DNA from: an uncultured Dysosmobacter sp.
GTDB taxonomy: Bacteria; Bacillota; Clostridia; Oscillospirales; Oscillospiraceae
Reading direction: 5' to 3'
Assembly: GCA_934504065.1 (NCBI GenBank)
Contig: CAKSVQ010000029.1
Location: forward strand, 1 to 19,715
DNA: 19,715 nt
A model generated the notes under the pieces. That model was not told the origin of the DNA. It did no database searches and saw only the letters and a list, made by a program, of their open reading frames with translations. Numbering within the stretch: the stretch's first letter is position 1; every line of letters starts with the position of its first letter. A program made the translations under genes and the position numbers. Of the stretch, positions 14,146 through 19,715 are shown one piece after another.

Positions 14146-14312
14146 ATACGCTTTTCGTCCCCCCTTGCCCAGTCCAAAAAAACGGATACAGAGCCCACGT
14201 GTCCCGTCCTAAAGATCGATACCGCTTCCATTTTCTCTTAAAACCCACCATATATTTCTAATTTTTAACGTTTTCCGAACTTTTGTTTACAATTTATTAA
14301 CTGCCACATTTA

Positions 14313-14341
14313 TTTACAGATTTAAGTTGTTAGTATATAAT
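14313..14341 (+). promoter_or_regulatory. Promoter of the osmoprotectant operon
   Basis: TTTACA (14313-14318) and a perfect TATAAT (14336-14341) are 17 bases apart in unusually AT-rich DNA (about 14225-14350). The start near 14348 leaves a leader of about 20 bases. The stretch from 14146 to this promoter holds no gene I can support; a second TTTACA occurs at 14286-14291. Confidence 0.75.
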
Positions 14342-14352
14342 GTTTCCAAACA
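14341..14352. promoter_or_regulatory. Palindrome over the transcription start, candidate operator
   Basis: TGTTTCCAAACA is a perfect 12-base inverted repeat that begins at the last base of the -10 and covers the predicted start. This is a repressor position and suits self-control by the GntR-RCK_C protein encoded just downstream. It is not a known BusR site that I can vouch for. Confidence 0.4.
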
Positions 14353-14368
14353 AACTTGGGTGGTGGCA

Positions 14369-15022
14369 ATGATGAAAGAGACGCTCGTTCCCTCGCAGTA
14401 CTTACAGATCGCGCTGGACCTTGCCCGGCGCATCGCCAAGGGGCAGCTGCCGGAGGGCAGCCGGATCTATGGTCGATCGGTCATGGCCTCGGAGTACAAC
14501 GTGTCGCCCGAAACTATCCGGCGGGCGCTGCGGCTGCTTTCCGATATGAAGGTGGTAGAGGTCAAGCCGCAAAGCGGCGCCTATGTTCTCTCCGCGGACA
14601 GCGCCCGGCGCTACATCGAAAACTTTGAAGACAGCGCCGATGTACAGGCCCTGCGCCAGCGGCTCAAGCTCCTTCTCGTTCAGCAGGCGGACCTGAACCG
14701 CCAGCTCAGCGACACGGTGGCCGCCCTCGTCCGCAGCCGGGACACCTTTTCTGCCGCCGATGAGCCGCTTCCAAACTATGAGATCCCCATTCCGCCTCAT
14801 TCCCCGCTGATCGGCCAGAGCATCGGTGCGCTGAAATTCTGGCAGTCCACCGGGGCCACCATCGTGGCTATTCGGCGGGGACAGACCGTGCTGCTCTCCC
14901 CCGGCCCTTACGCCGAGCTTTACGCCGGAGATGTTCTGGTCGTGGTGGGCAGTCCCGCCGCCGCTGAAGCCACCCACCGTCTTGCCGCGCCAAAGGAGGG
15001 CGCTGACCATGATCCAATTTGA
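14369..15022 (+). CDS. busR: BusR-like regulator: GntR winged helix plus RCK_C (TrkA_C) domain
   Basis: A 217-residue regulator. Residues about 8-75 are a GntR winged helix (YLQIALDLARRIAKGQLPEG; ASEYNVSPETIRRALRLLSD). Residues about 85-125 form a helical, probably coiled-coil linker (VQALRQRLKLLLVQQADLNR). Residues about 135-205 are an RCK_C domain (IPIPPHSPLIGQSIGALKFW; LYAGDVLVVVGSPAAAEATH). This order is that of BusR, the cyclic-di-AMP-binding repressor of betaine uptake in lactococci and streptococci; binding here is inferred from the fold and the neighbours. A frame starting at 14327 would begin before the promoter -10, so I use the ATG at 14369, with an adjacent ATG at 14372 as alternative. 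It overlaps the transporter ATPase gene by 14 bases. Self-repression and control of the operon by cyclic-di-AMP are likely. Confidence 0.85.
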   Translation: MMKETLVPSQYLQIALDLARRIAKGQLPEGSRIYGRSVMASEYNVSPETIRRALRLLSDMKVVEVKPQSGAYVLSADSARRYIENFEDSADVQALRQRLKLLLVQQADLNRQLSDTVAALVRSRDTFSAADEPLPNYEIPIPPHSPLIGQSIGALKFWQSTGATIVAIRRGQTVLLSPGPYAELYAGDVLVVVGSPAAAEATHRLAAPKEGADHDPI

Positions 15023-16121
15023 AAACGTCTGCAAAAGCTACGGGAAGACCCCTGTTTTAAAGGACCTGACTTTCACCATTCCAGACGGGCAGTTCGTGGT
15101 TCTGATCGGTCCCTCCGGCTGCGGAAAGACCACCACGCTGAAAACCATCAACCGCCTGACAGCCATTGATTCCGGTACGATCTCCATTGACGGAACGGAC
15201 ATTGCCGCGCAGGATAAAACGACGCTGCGGCGGCACATTGGCTATGTGATCCAGCAGATTGGCCTGTTCCCCAACATGACGGTGGCGCAAAATATCTGCG
15301 TGGTGCCCAAGCTGCTGGGGTATGACAAAAACCGCCGGGCCGGGATCGCCGCCGAGCTTTTGAAGCTGGTGGGAATGGAGGGCTACGCCGAAAAATACCC
15401 TGCCGAGCTCTCCGGCGGGCAGCAGCAGCGCATCGGCGTTCTGCGGGCGCTGGCAGCTTCGCCCCCTATCGTGCTGATGGATGAGCCTTTCAGCGCGTTG
15501 GACCCCGTGACGCGGGAGACCTTGCAGGATGAGGTGAAGCACTTGCAGCAGCGGCTGCACAAAACCTTCATTCTTGTCAGCCACGACATGAGCGAGGCGC
15601 TGAAGCTGGCGGACATCATTATTTTCATGGAGGGTGGCCGGATCGTGCAGATGGCCTCGCCGGAGGAAATGCTGGAACACCCCGCCAACGATCTGGTGCG
15701 CAGCTTTCTGGGCAAGCACATTCCCGGCGCGCCCACGCCCTCTGCGGTGGAGCACTTCATGCGCACCAATCTCATCACCGTCACGCAGGACCGCGGCGTG
15801 CTGGAATGCGCCGAGCGCATGGCCCGCAGCGGCGTGGATACCCTGCTGGTCACCGATCCCTCCGGCCGCTATGCGGGCGTGATCTCCATCGGCGACATCC
15901 GCCGCTGGGGCCGGGAGCTGCGCAGCATCGAACCCATCGTCCGCCAGAGCGCCCGCACCGTGCGGGTGGGTGACGATGCCCGGGAAAGCTTTGATTACCT
16001 GCTGGACTCAGGAGCCAGCTATGTGGTGGTATTGAACGCTGACGATACCATTGCCGGGATCGTCACCAAGACCAGCGTGGCCCGGTCGGTGGCGGAAAAC
16101 CTGTGGGGGGATGGAAGATGA
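15009..16121 (+). CDS. opuCA: Glycine betaine/choline-type ABC transporter ATPase with two CBS domains
   Basis: A 370-residue ATP-binding subunit of the OpuC/OpuA class that powers compatible-solute uptake. The ATPase domain has Walker A GPSGCGKTT (residues 34-42), Q-loop Q83, signature LSGGQQQR (134-141), Walker B VLMDEP ending at 160, and H192. A C-terminal region from about 258 holds two CBS units (FMRTNLITVTQDRGVLECAE; SARTVRVGDDARESFDYLLD). In related transporters these sense ionic strength or cyclic-di-AMP. The ATG at 15009 has GGAGG upstream and lies inside the end of the regulator gene. The stop overlaps the permease start in an ATGA, so the subunits are translationally coupled. Substrate is inferred from the family and context; carnitine or choline are alternatives. 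Confidence 0.92.
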   Translation: MIQFENVCKSYGKTPVLKDLTFTIPDGQFVVLIGPSGCGKTTTLKTINRLTAIDSGTISIDGTDIAAQDKTTLRRHIGYVIQQIGLFPNMTVAQNICVVPKLLGYDKNRRAGIAAELLKLVGMEGYAEKYPAELSGGQQQRIGVLRALAASPPIVLMDEPFSALDPVTRETLQDEVKHLQQRLHKTFILVSHDMSEALKLADIIIFMEGGRIVQMASPEEMLEHPANDLVRSFLGKHIPGAPTPSAVEHFMRTNLITVTQDRGVLECAERMARSGVDTLLVTDPSGRYAGVISIGDIRRWGRELRSIEPIVRQSARTVRVGDDARESFDYLLDSGASYVVVLNADDTIAGIVTKTSVARSVAENLWGDGR

Positions 16122-16762
16122 GCGTTCTACTGAGAAATTACGGCCCGATGCTTGCCAAAGCCATCGCTGTCCACACGGCATATGTGCTGGCCGCCACTGC
16201 CTGCGGATTGCTGTTGGGACTGCTGCTGGGCATTCTGCTCTCCCGTGTTCCCCGGTGGTCTTCGCTGCTGCTCCCGCTTTTGTCGGTGCTGCAAACGATC
16301 CCGGGGCTGGTGTTCATCGGTGTGCTGTTCATTCTTTGGGGCAGCAGCGCCGCCGTGGTGGTGGCCGCCTTGAGCATTTACGCCATGTTCCCGGTGCTGA
16401 AAAACACCTATGCCGGGATACTCAGCGTAGAGCGGCGGTACATCGAAGCAGCAAAGGGCTGCGGAATGTCGCCGCTTCAGGCGCTGGTACAGGTAGAGCT
16501 GCCGCTGGCGGCCCCGGCCATTGCCGCCGGGGTGCGGATGTCGGCGGTATACACCGTTTCATGGACGGTGCTGGCCGCCATGATCGGCCGGGGCGGGCTG
16601 GGCGACTTCGTCTATCAAGGGGTAGCCTCCAACAATCAGTCCCTGATCCTACTGGGCGCTGTTCCCTCTGCGCTGCTGGCGGTGGCCTTCGGCGCGGCCA
16701 TTGACATGGTGCAGCGCCGCCTGACGCCCCACGGGCTGCGGAAAAAGGAGGCGGTGGAATGA
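16118..16762 (+). CDS. opuCB: Osmoprotectant ABC transporter permease
   Basis: A 214-residue inner-membrane permease with about five to six hydrophobic helices (for example AATACGLLLGLLLGILLSRV and PLLSVLQTIPGLVFIGVLFI). The EAA loop EAAKGCGMSPLQALVQVELP (about residues 105-124) is the docking site for the ATPase. It is the typical short OpuCB/ProW-like permease. The ATG at 16118 was chosen because it forms an ATGA overlap with the ATPase stop and has a G-rich site before it; the frame opens a little earlier at 16103 without a ribosome site. It overlaps the fused permease gene by another ATGA. Together the two permeases should form the transmembrane heterodimer. Confidence 0.9.
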   Translation: MSVLLRNYGPMLAKAIAVHTAYVLAATACGLLLGLLLGILLSRVPRWSSLLLPLLSVLQTIPGLVFIGVLFILWGSSAAVVVAALSIYAMFPVLKNTYAGILSVERRYIEAAKGCGMSPLQALVQVELPLAAPAIAAGVRMSAVYTVSWTVLAAMIGRGGLGDFVYQGVASNNQSLILLGAVPSALLAVAFGAAIDMVQRRLTPHGLRKKEAVE

Positions 16763-18261
16763 GCTGGCCGTTAATTTTCGAGCACCTGTTCATCGTGGTG
16801 TCCGCCTCGCTTCTCTCCGTTTGCATCGGCCTGCCCCTCGGCATCTTGGCCTATGTCTCCAAAACCGCCCGGCCCATCCTCCTGCGCCTTGTGGACCTGC
16901 TGCAAACCGTGCCCTCTCTTGCACTGCTGGGCATTTTGATGGTGTTCTTCTCCCCCGGCAAGGGGACGGTCATTGCCGGGATCACACTTTATTCCCTGCT
17001 GCCGATCGTGCGCAACACCTGCCTTGGGCTGGAACAGGTCGATCCCGGCATCAAAGAAGCTGCCCAGGGCATGGGCATGGGTAAGGCCCGCCGCATTCTG
17101 ACCGTGGAGCTGCCGCTGGCTTTCCCCACCGCGTTCACAGGCATCCGCATTGCCGTGGTGAATGCCATCGGCACAGCGGTGTTTGCCGCCTTTGTGGGCG
17201 GCGGCGGACTGGGCGGCGTGATCACACAGGCCATCCGCGTGTCCGATATGCGATTGATCCTGTGCGCCACCGGGGCTCTGATGGTCATGGCCGCCGCGCT
17301 GGACGCCGCCATGGGCTTTTTAGAGCGAAAGCTGCGCACCGGACGGAACGGACGACGGGGACTGGGACTGTTCGCGGCGGGGGCAGTCGCGCTTTTCTTC
17401 CTGCTGCTGCCTTACGGACGGAGTGCCGCCGGAGACCTGATTCTGTATGACGGCGACTACTCCGAGCCCCAGCTGCTGCACCGCATGGTCAAGCTGTTGG
17501 TGGAGGACGGCAGCGACCTGCGCGTTACCATTCTGGATCAGATGTCGCAGGTGAACAACTTCAACGCCCTGACTGCCCCCTCCCCCACCTGCGATTTGAT
17601 GCTCTCCTATGACGGCACGCTGCTGACCACCTTTTTCCATCAGGACACCACTGACATCCCAGAGGGGGAAAGTCTGTACGCATACGTCCGCCGCACTGCG
17701 CAGGAGGAATACGGCCTGCGGCTTCTCGATCCGCTGGGCTTTGACAACACCTATGCCGTGGCCGTTCCCCAATCCGTGGCCGCCCGCTATGACCTTGCCA
17801 CCATCAGCGATCTTGCCGCCGTGGCCCCGGAACTGACCTTTGGTGCGGAGCAGGGCTTTTTCACCATGGAGGGCAGCATGAAATTTACGCCCTTCACCCA
17901 GTTTTACGGGCTGCACTTCCAGAACACCATCTCCATGGATCTGGGGCTGAAATACGCCGCCGTGGAAAACGGAACGCTGGATGTGACCGTGGTCTACGCT
18001 ACCGACGGCCTGAACCGCAAGGTGGGGCTGCACCTGCTGGAGGATGACCGCCACTTCTTCCCAGATTACCGCGGCGCGTTTCTGGTGCGCGGCGATGTGC
18101 TGGAACGTTACCCGCAGCTGGAGGATATCCTCGGCCAGCTGTCCGGCCGCATTTCCACCGATCAGATGGCGGAGCTGAGCTATCAGGTGGATGTGGAGGG
18201 CCGGAGCGCGGACGATGTCGCCCGGGCATTTTTGACCGAGCAGGGCCTTTTGAAACCTTAA
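16759..18261 (+). CDS. Osmoprotectant permease fused to a substrate-binding protein
   Basis: A 500-residue fusion. Residues about 1-195 are a second BPD-type permease, with EAA loop EAAQGMGMGKARRILTVELP and helices such as LLSVCIGLPLGILAYVS. A further membrane helix at about 198-216 (GLFAAGAVALFFLLLPYG) leads to an extracellular binding domain (about 222-500): LILYDGDYSEPQLLHRMVKL, PTCDLMLSYDGTLLTTFF and LTFGAEQGFFTMEGSMKF are typical of glycine betaine/choline binding proteins (OpuAC/OpuCC). Joining the receptor to the permease tethers it to the transporter, as in some lactic acid bacteria. The gene overlaps opuCB by 4 bases and closes the operon before a terminator. The ligand-cage residues were not mapped, so the substrate is inferred. 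Confidence 0.9.
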   Translation: MSWPLIFEHLFIVVSASLLSVCIGLPLGILAYVSKTARPILLRLVDLLQTVPSLALLGILMVFFSPGKGTVIAGITLYSLLPIVRNTCLGLEQVDPGIKEAAQGMGMGKARRILTVELPLAFPTAFTGIRIAVVNAIGTAVFAAFVGGGGLGGVITQAIRVSDMRLILCATGALMVMAAALDAAMGFLERKLRTGRNGRRGLGLFAAGAVALFFLLLPYGRSAAGDLILYDGDYSEPQLLHRMVKLLVEDGSDLRVTILDQMSQVNNFNALTAPSPTCDLMLSYDGTLLTTFFHQDTTDIPEGESLYAYVRRTAQEEYGLRLLDPLGFDNTYAVAVPQSVAARYDLATISDLAAVAPELTFGAEQGFFTMEGSMKFTPFTQFYGLHFQNTISMDLGLKYAAVENGTLDVTVVYATDGLNRKVGLHLLEDDRHFFPDYRGAFLVRGDVLERYPQLEDILGQLSGRISTDQMAELSYQVDVEGRSADDVARAFLTEQGLLKP

Positions 18262-18275
18262 CACTTCTTAACCCC

Positions 18276-18308
18276 GCAAGCGCCCGGATATTCCCTCCGG
18301 GCGCTTGC
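18276..18308 (+). terminator. Terminator of the osmoprotectant operon
   Basis: A perfect 13-bp GC-rich stem GCAAGCGCCCGGA/TCCGGGCGCTTGC with a 7-base loop lies 15 bases past the stop. The following T-run is weak (TATTTTCCC), so some read-through is possible. Confidence 0.75.
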
Positions 18309-18332
18309 TATTTTCCCAAATCATGCTATGAT
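18305..18332 (+). promoter_or_regulatory. Candidate promoter of the MoxR gene
   Basis: TTGCTA (18305-18310) and TATGAT (18327-18332) are 16 bases apart. The -35 overlaps the right arm of the preceding terminator. AAGGAGG follows before the ATG at 18362. Confidence 0.5.
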
Positions 18333-18361
18333 GAAAGCAACATCTGCAAGGAGGCGCACCA

Positions 18362-19273
18362 ATGCTGGATTTCTTGAAAAATGAGGGGGTCTCCCCCCTG
18401 CTGCTGGAAAAGCTGGAAGCCTTTCGGAGTAAATTTCCCACACCTGCCGCGCTGGCCGGGCGCATCCCCGTCCCCCGCTATCTCTACTATGGCAAGGATG
18501 TCTGGGAGGAAGCCATCACCGCACTGCTGTGCGGCGAAAACCTGCTGCTGGCGGGGCCGAAGGCCACCGGAAAAAACGTGCTGGCGGAAAATCTGGCCGC
18601 CGTTTTCGCCCGCCCCAGCTGGGACGTTTCCTTTTACATCAATACCGACGCCGCCACCCTGCTGGGAACGGACACCTTCCACCAGGGGGAGGTCACACTG
18701 CGCAAAGGCCCCATCTACCAATGCGCGGAGTTTGGCGGCTTTGGTGTGCTGGACGAGATCAACATGGCCAAAAACGAATCGCTGGCCGTGCTCCACGCCA
18801 CGCTGGACTTCCGCCGCGCCATCGACATGCCCGGCTATGAGCGTATCGCCCTGCACGACGCCACCCGCTTTATCGCCACCATGAACTATGGCTACGCCGG
18901 AACGCGGGAGCTGAACGAGGCGCTGGCCTCCCGCTTTGTGGTCATTGATATGCCCGCCATCAGCTCGGAGGGACTGGTAAAACTGCTGCGCCGGGAATTC
19001 CCCACGCTGAAAAGCGCATGGGCCGACCAGCTGGCAGGACTGTTTCAGGATATTCAGCGCAAATGCGACGGCGGCGAGCTGAGCACCAAGCCGCTGGACC
19101 TGCGGGGGCTGATGGCCGCCGTGCGCTTGATGCGCGAGGGGCTGGAGGGCGGCCGCGCGCTGGAGCTGGGCCTTGTCAACAAGTCCTTTGACAGCTTCGA
19201 GCGTCAGCTGGTCAGCGATGTGATCCGCACCCGCCTGCCCGAGCAGATCACCGCCGGGGACGTGTTTGACTGA
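18362..19273 (+). CDS. MoxR-type AAA+ ATPase
   Basis: A 303-residue AAA_5/MoxR-family ATPase, a chaperone class that usually works with a von Willebrand factor A (VWA) partner to activate or assemble a target. Walker A is GPKATGKN (65-72), with asparagine where Thr/Ser is usual. Walker B is FGVLDEIN (127-134), with the DE pair at 131-132. Sensor 1 is ATMNYGYAGTRELNEALASR, with R191 as the probable arginine finger. The C-terminal helical lid runs from about 205. GGAGG lies 7 bases before the ATG at 18362 (AAGGAGGCGCACCA). Its stop overlaps the next gene's ATG by one base (TGATG), so the partner is co-translated. The target is unknown. Confidence 0.88.
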   Translation: MLDFLKNEGVSPLLLEKLEAFRSKFPTPAALAGRIPVPRYLYYGKDVWEEAITALLCGENLLLAGPKATGKNVLAENLAAVFARPSWDVSFYINTDAATLLGTDTFHQGEVTLRKGPIYQCAEFGGFGVLDEINMAKNESLAVLHATLDFRRAIDMPGYERIALHDATRFIATMNYGYAGTRELNEALASRFVVIDMPAISSEGLVKLLRREFPTLKSAWADQLAGLFQDIQRKCDGGELSTKPLDLRGLMAAVRLMREGLEGGRALELGLVNKSFDSFERQLVSDVIRTRLPEQITAGDVFD

Positions 19274-19715
19274 TGGAAATTCAGGATCGGGAAAAACGGC
19301 GGGCCAGAAACCTTATCTGGAACGCCGCCGGGGATTACAGCTTTGAGCCGGACTTCAAAGCCTATGACGAGGATGGCCGGGCCGACCTTTATTGGAACAG
19401 CATCATCGGCGGCGCGCGGAAGGAATTCGGCGCGGAGACCCTCTCGCCCCTGCTGGCCAGCTTTGACGGCTGTGAAAACGCCCCAGTCTACGAGGAAGCA
19501 ACATGGCTCATTTTAGAGGGCGCCGTTTTTGGGCGGGAGGCCGCGGCTCGCCCCGCGCTCCCGGCCCTGCGGCGCAGCTATGCCAAACGGGCCATAGCGT
19601 TGAGCGCCGCCGTGCCTGTAAAGACGACCATCAACCTTTTGACCGCCGCCTACTTCCGCCGCGCGCTGGGCGAAGAGGTGCACCTGCCCCCTGCGGAACA
19701 GGAGATGCTCAATGC
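19273..19715 (+). CDS. MoxR partner protein, N-terminal part (runs off the window)
   Basis: The first 147 codons are in the window and remain open to the right edge. The start overlaps the MoxR stop by one base. The sequence begins MEIQDREKRRARNLIWNAAG, followed by FEPDFKAYDEDGRADLYWNS, then a helical region with LSPLLASFDGCENAPVYEEA and PVKTTINLLTAAYFRRALGE. No signal peptide or membrane segment is visible so far, so it appears cytoplasmic. I do not recognise the family from this part. In MoxR gene pairs the partner often carries a VWA (metal-ion-dependent adhesion) domain near its C-terminus, which would lie outside the window. That expectation comes from context only. Confidence 0.7.
   Translation, partial: MEIQDREKRRARNLIWNAAGDYSFEPDFKAYDEDGRADLYWNSIIGGARKEFGAETLSPLLASFDGCENAPVYEEATWLILEGAVFGREAAARPALPALRRSYAKRAIALSAAVPVKTTINLLTAAYFRRALGEEVHLPPAEQEMLN

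Noticed and set aside
14146..14368. Cyclic-di-AMP (ydaO-type) riboswitch before the osmoprotectant operon
   Set aside because: The promoter leaves only about 20 transcribed bases before the ATG, far too short for that riboswitch. Control through the BusR-like protein is the better explanation.

Overview
The window reads as chromosome of a spore-forming, GC-rich, Gram-positive anaerobe of the Oscillospiraceae type (Oscillibacter, Dysosmobacter or Flavonifractor-like). Supporting this are spoIIR, a DUF6514 protein, an S-layer-homology protein, an RNase M5-like toprim protein, short purine-rich ribosome binding sites, and an MEP-pathway ispE. Placement is by family content only; no 16S or phylogenetic test was possible.

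Layout. Positions 1-5058 are entirely minus strand: the 5' end of glnS, a palindrome-rich intergenic repeat, a DUF6514 gene, and a tightly overlapped operon that reads XRE regulator, comEC, holA, RNase M5-like toprim protein. Between 5.1 and 7.2 kb a secreted SLH-domain protein (+) and an Rrf2 regulator (-) converge on a 21-bp perfect hairpin. Rrf2 is divergent from a malic enzyme gene (7.26-8.43 kb). Malic enzyme converges with spoIIR across two stacked hairpins. ispE lies upstream of spoIIR, which appears to have its own forespore-type promoter.

From 10.1 kb onward everything is plus strand. First comes a 54-residue ribbon-helix-helix protein preceded by iterated CGTCA half-sites. Next is a lipoprotein gene broken by a single-base frameshift, then an ECF sigma factor overlapping a membrane protein that joins an anti-sigma-like N-terminus to an intact M23 peptidase domain. 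A DivIVA-like coiled-coil protein follows. At 14.3-18.3 kb lies a four-gene osmoprotectant operon: a BusR-like GntR-RCK_C regulator, an ATPase with CBS domains, a permease, and a permease fused to its binding protein. The window ends with a MoxR-type AAA+ ATPase and the start of its partner gene.

How they work together. The most coherent systems are (a) an ECF sigma and membrane M23-peptidase pair that looks like an envelope-stress switch, and (b) a compatible-solute uptake operon probably gated by cyclic-di-AMP through its first gene. The rest is largely housekeeping (tRNA charging, replication clamp loading, DNA uptake, isoprenoid and carbon metabolism, sporulation). I saw no tRNA, rRNA, CRISPR array, insertion sequence or phage gene.
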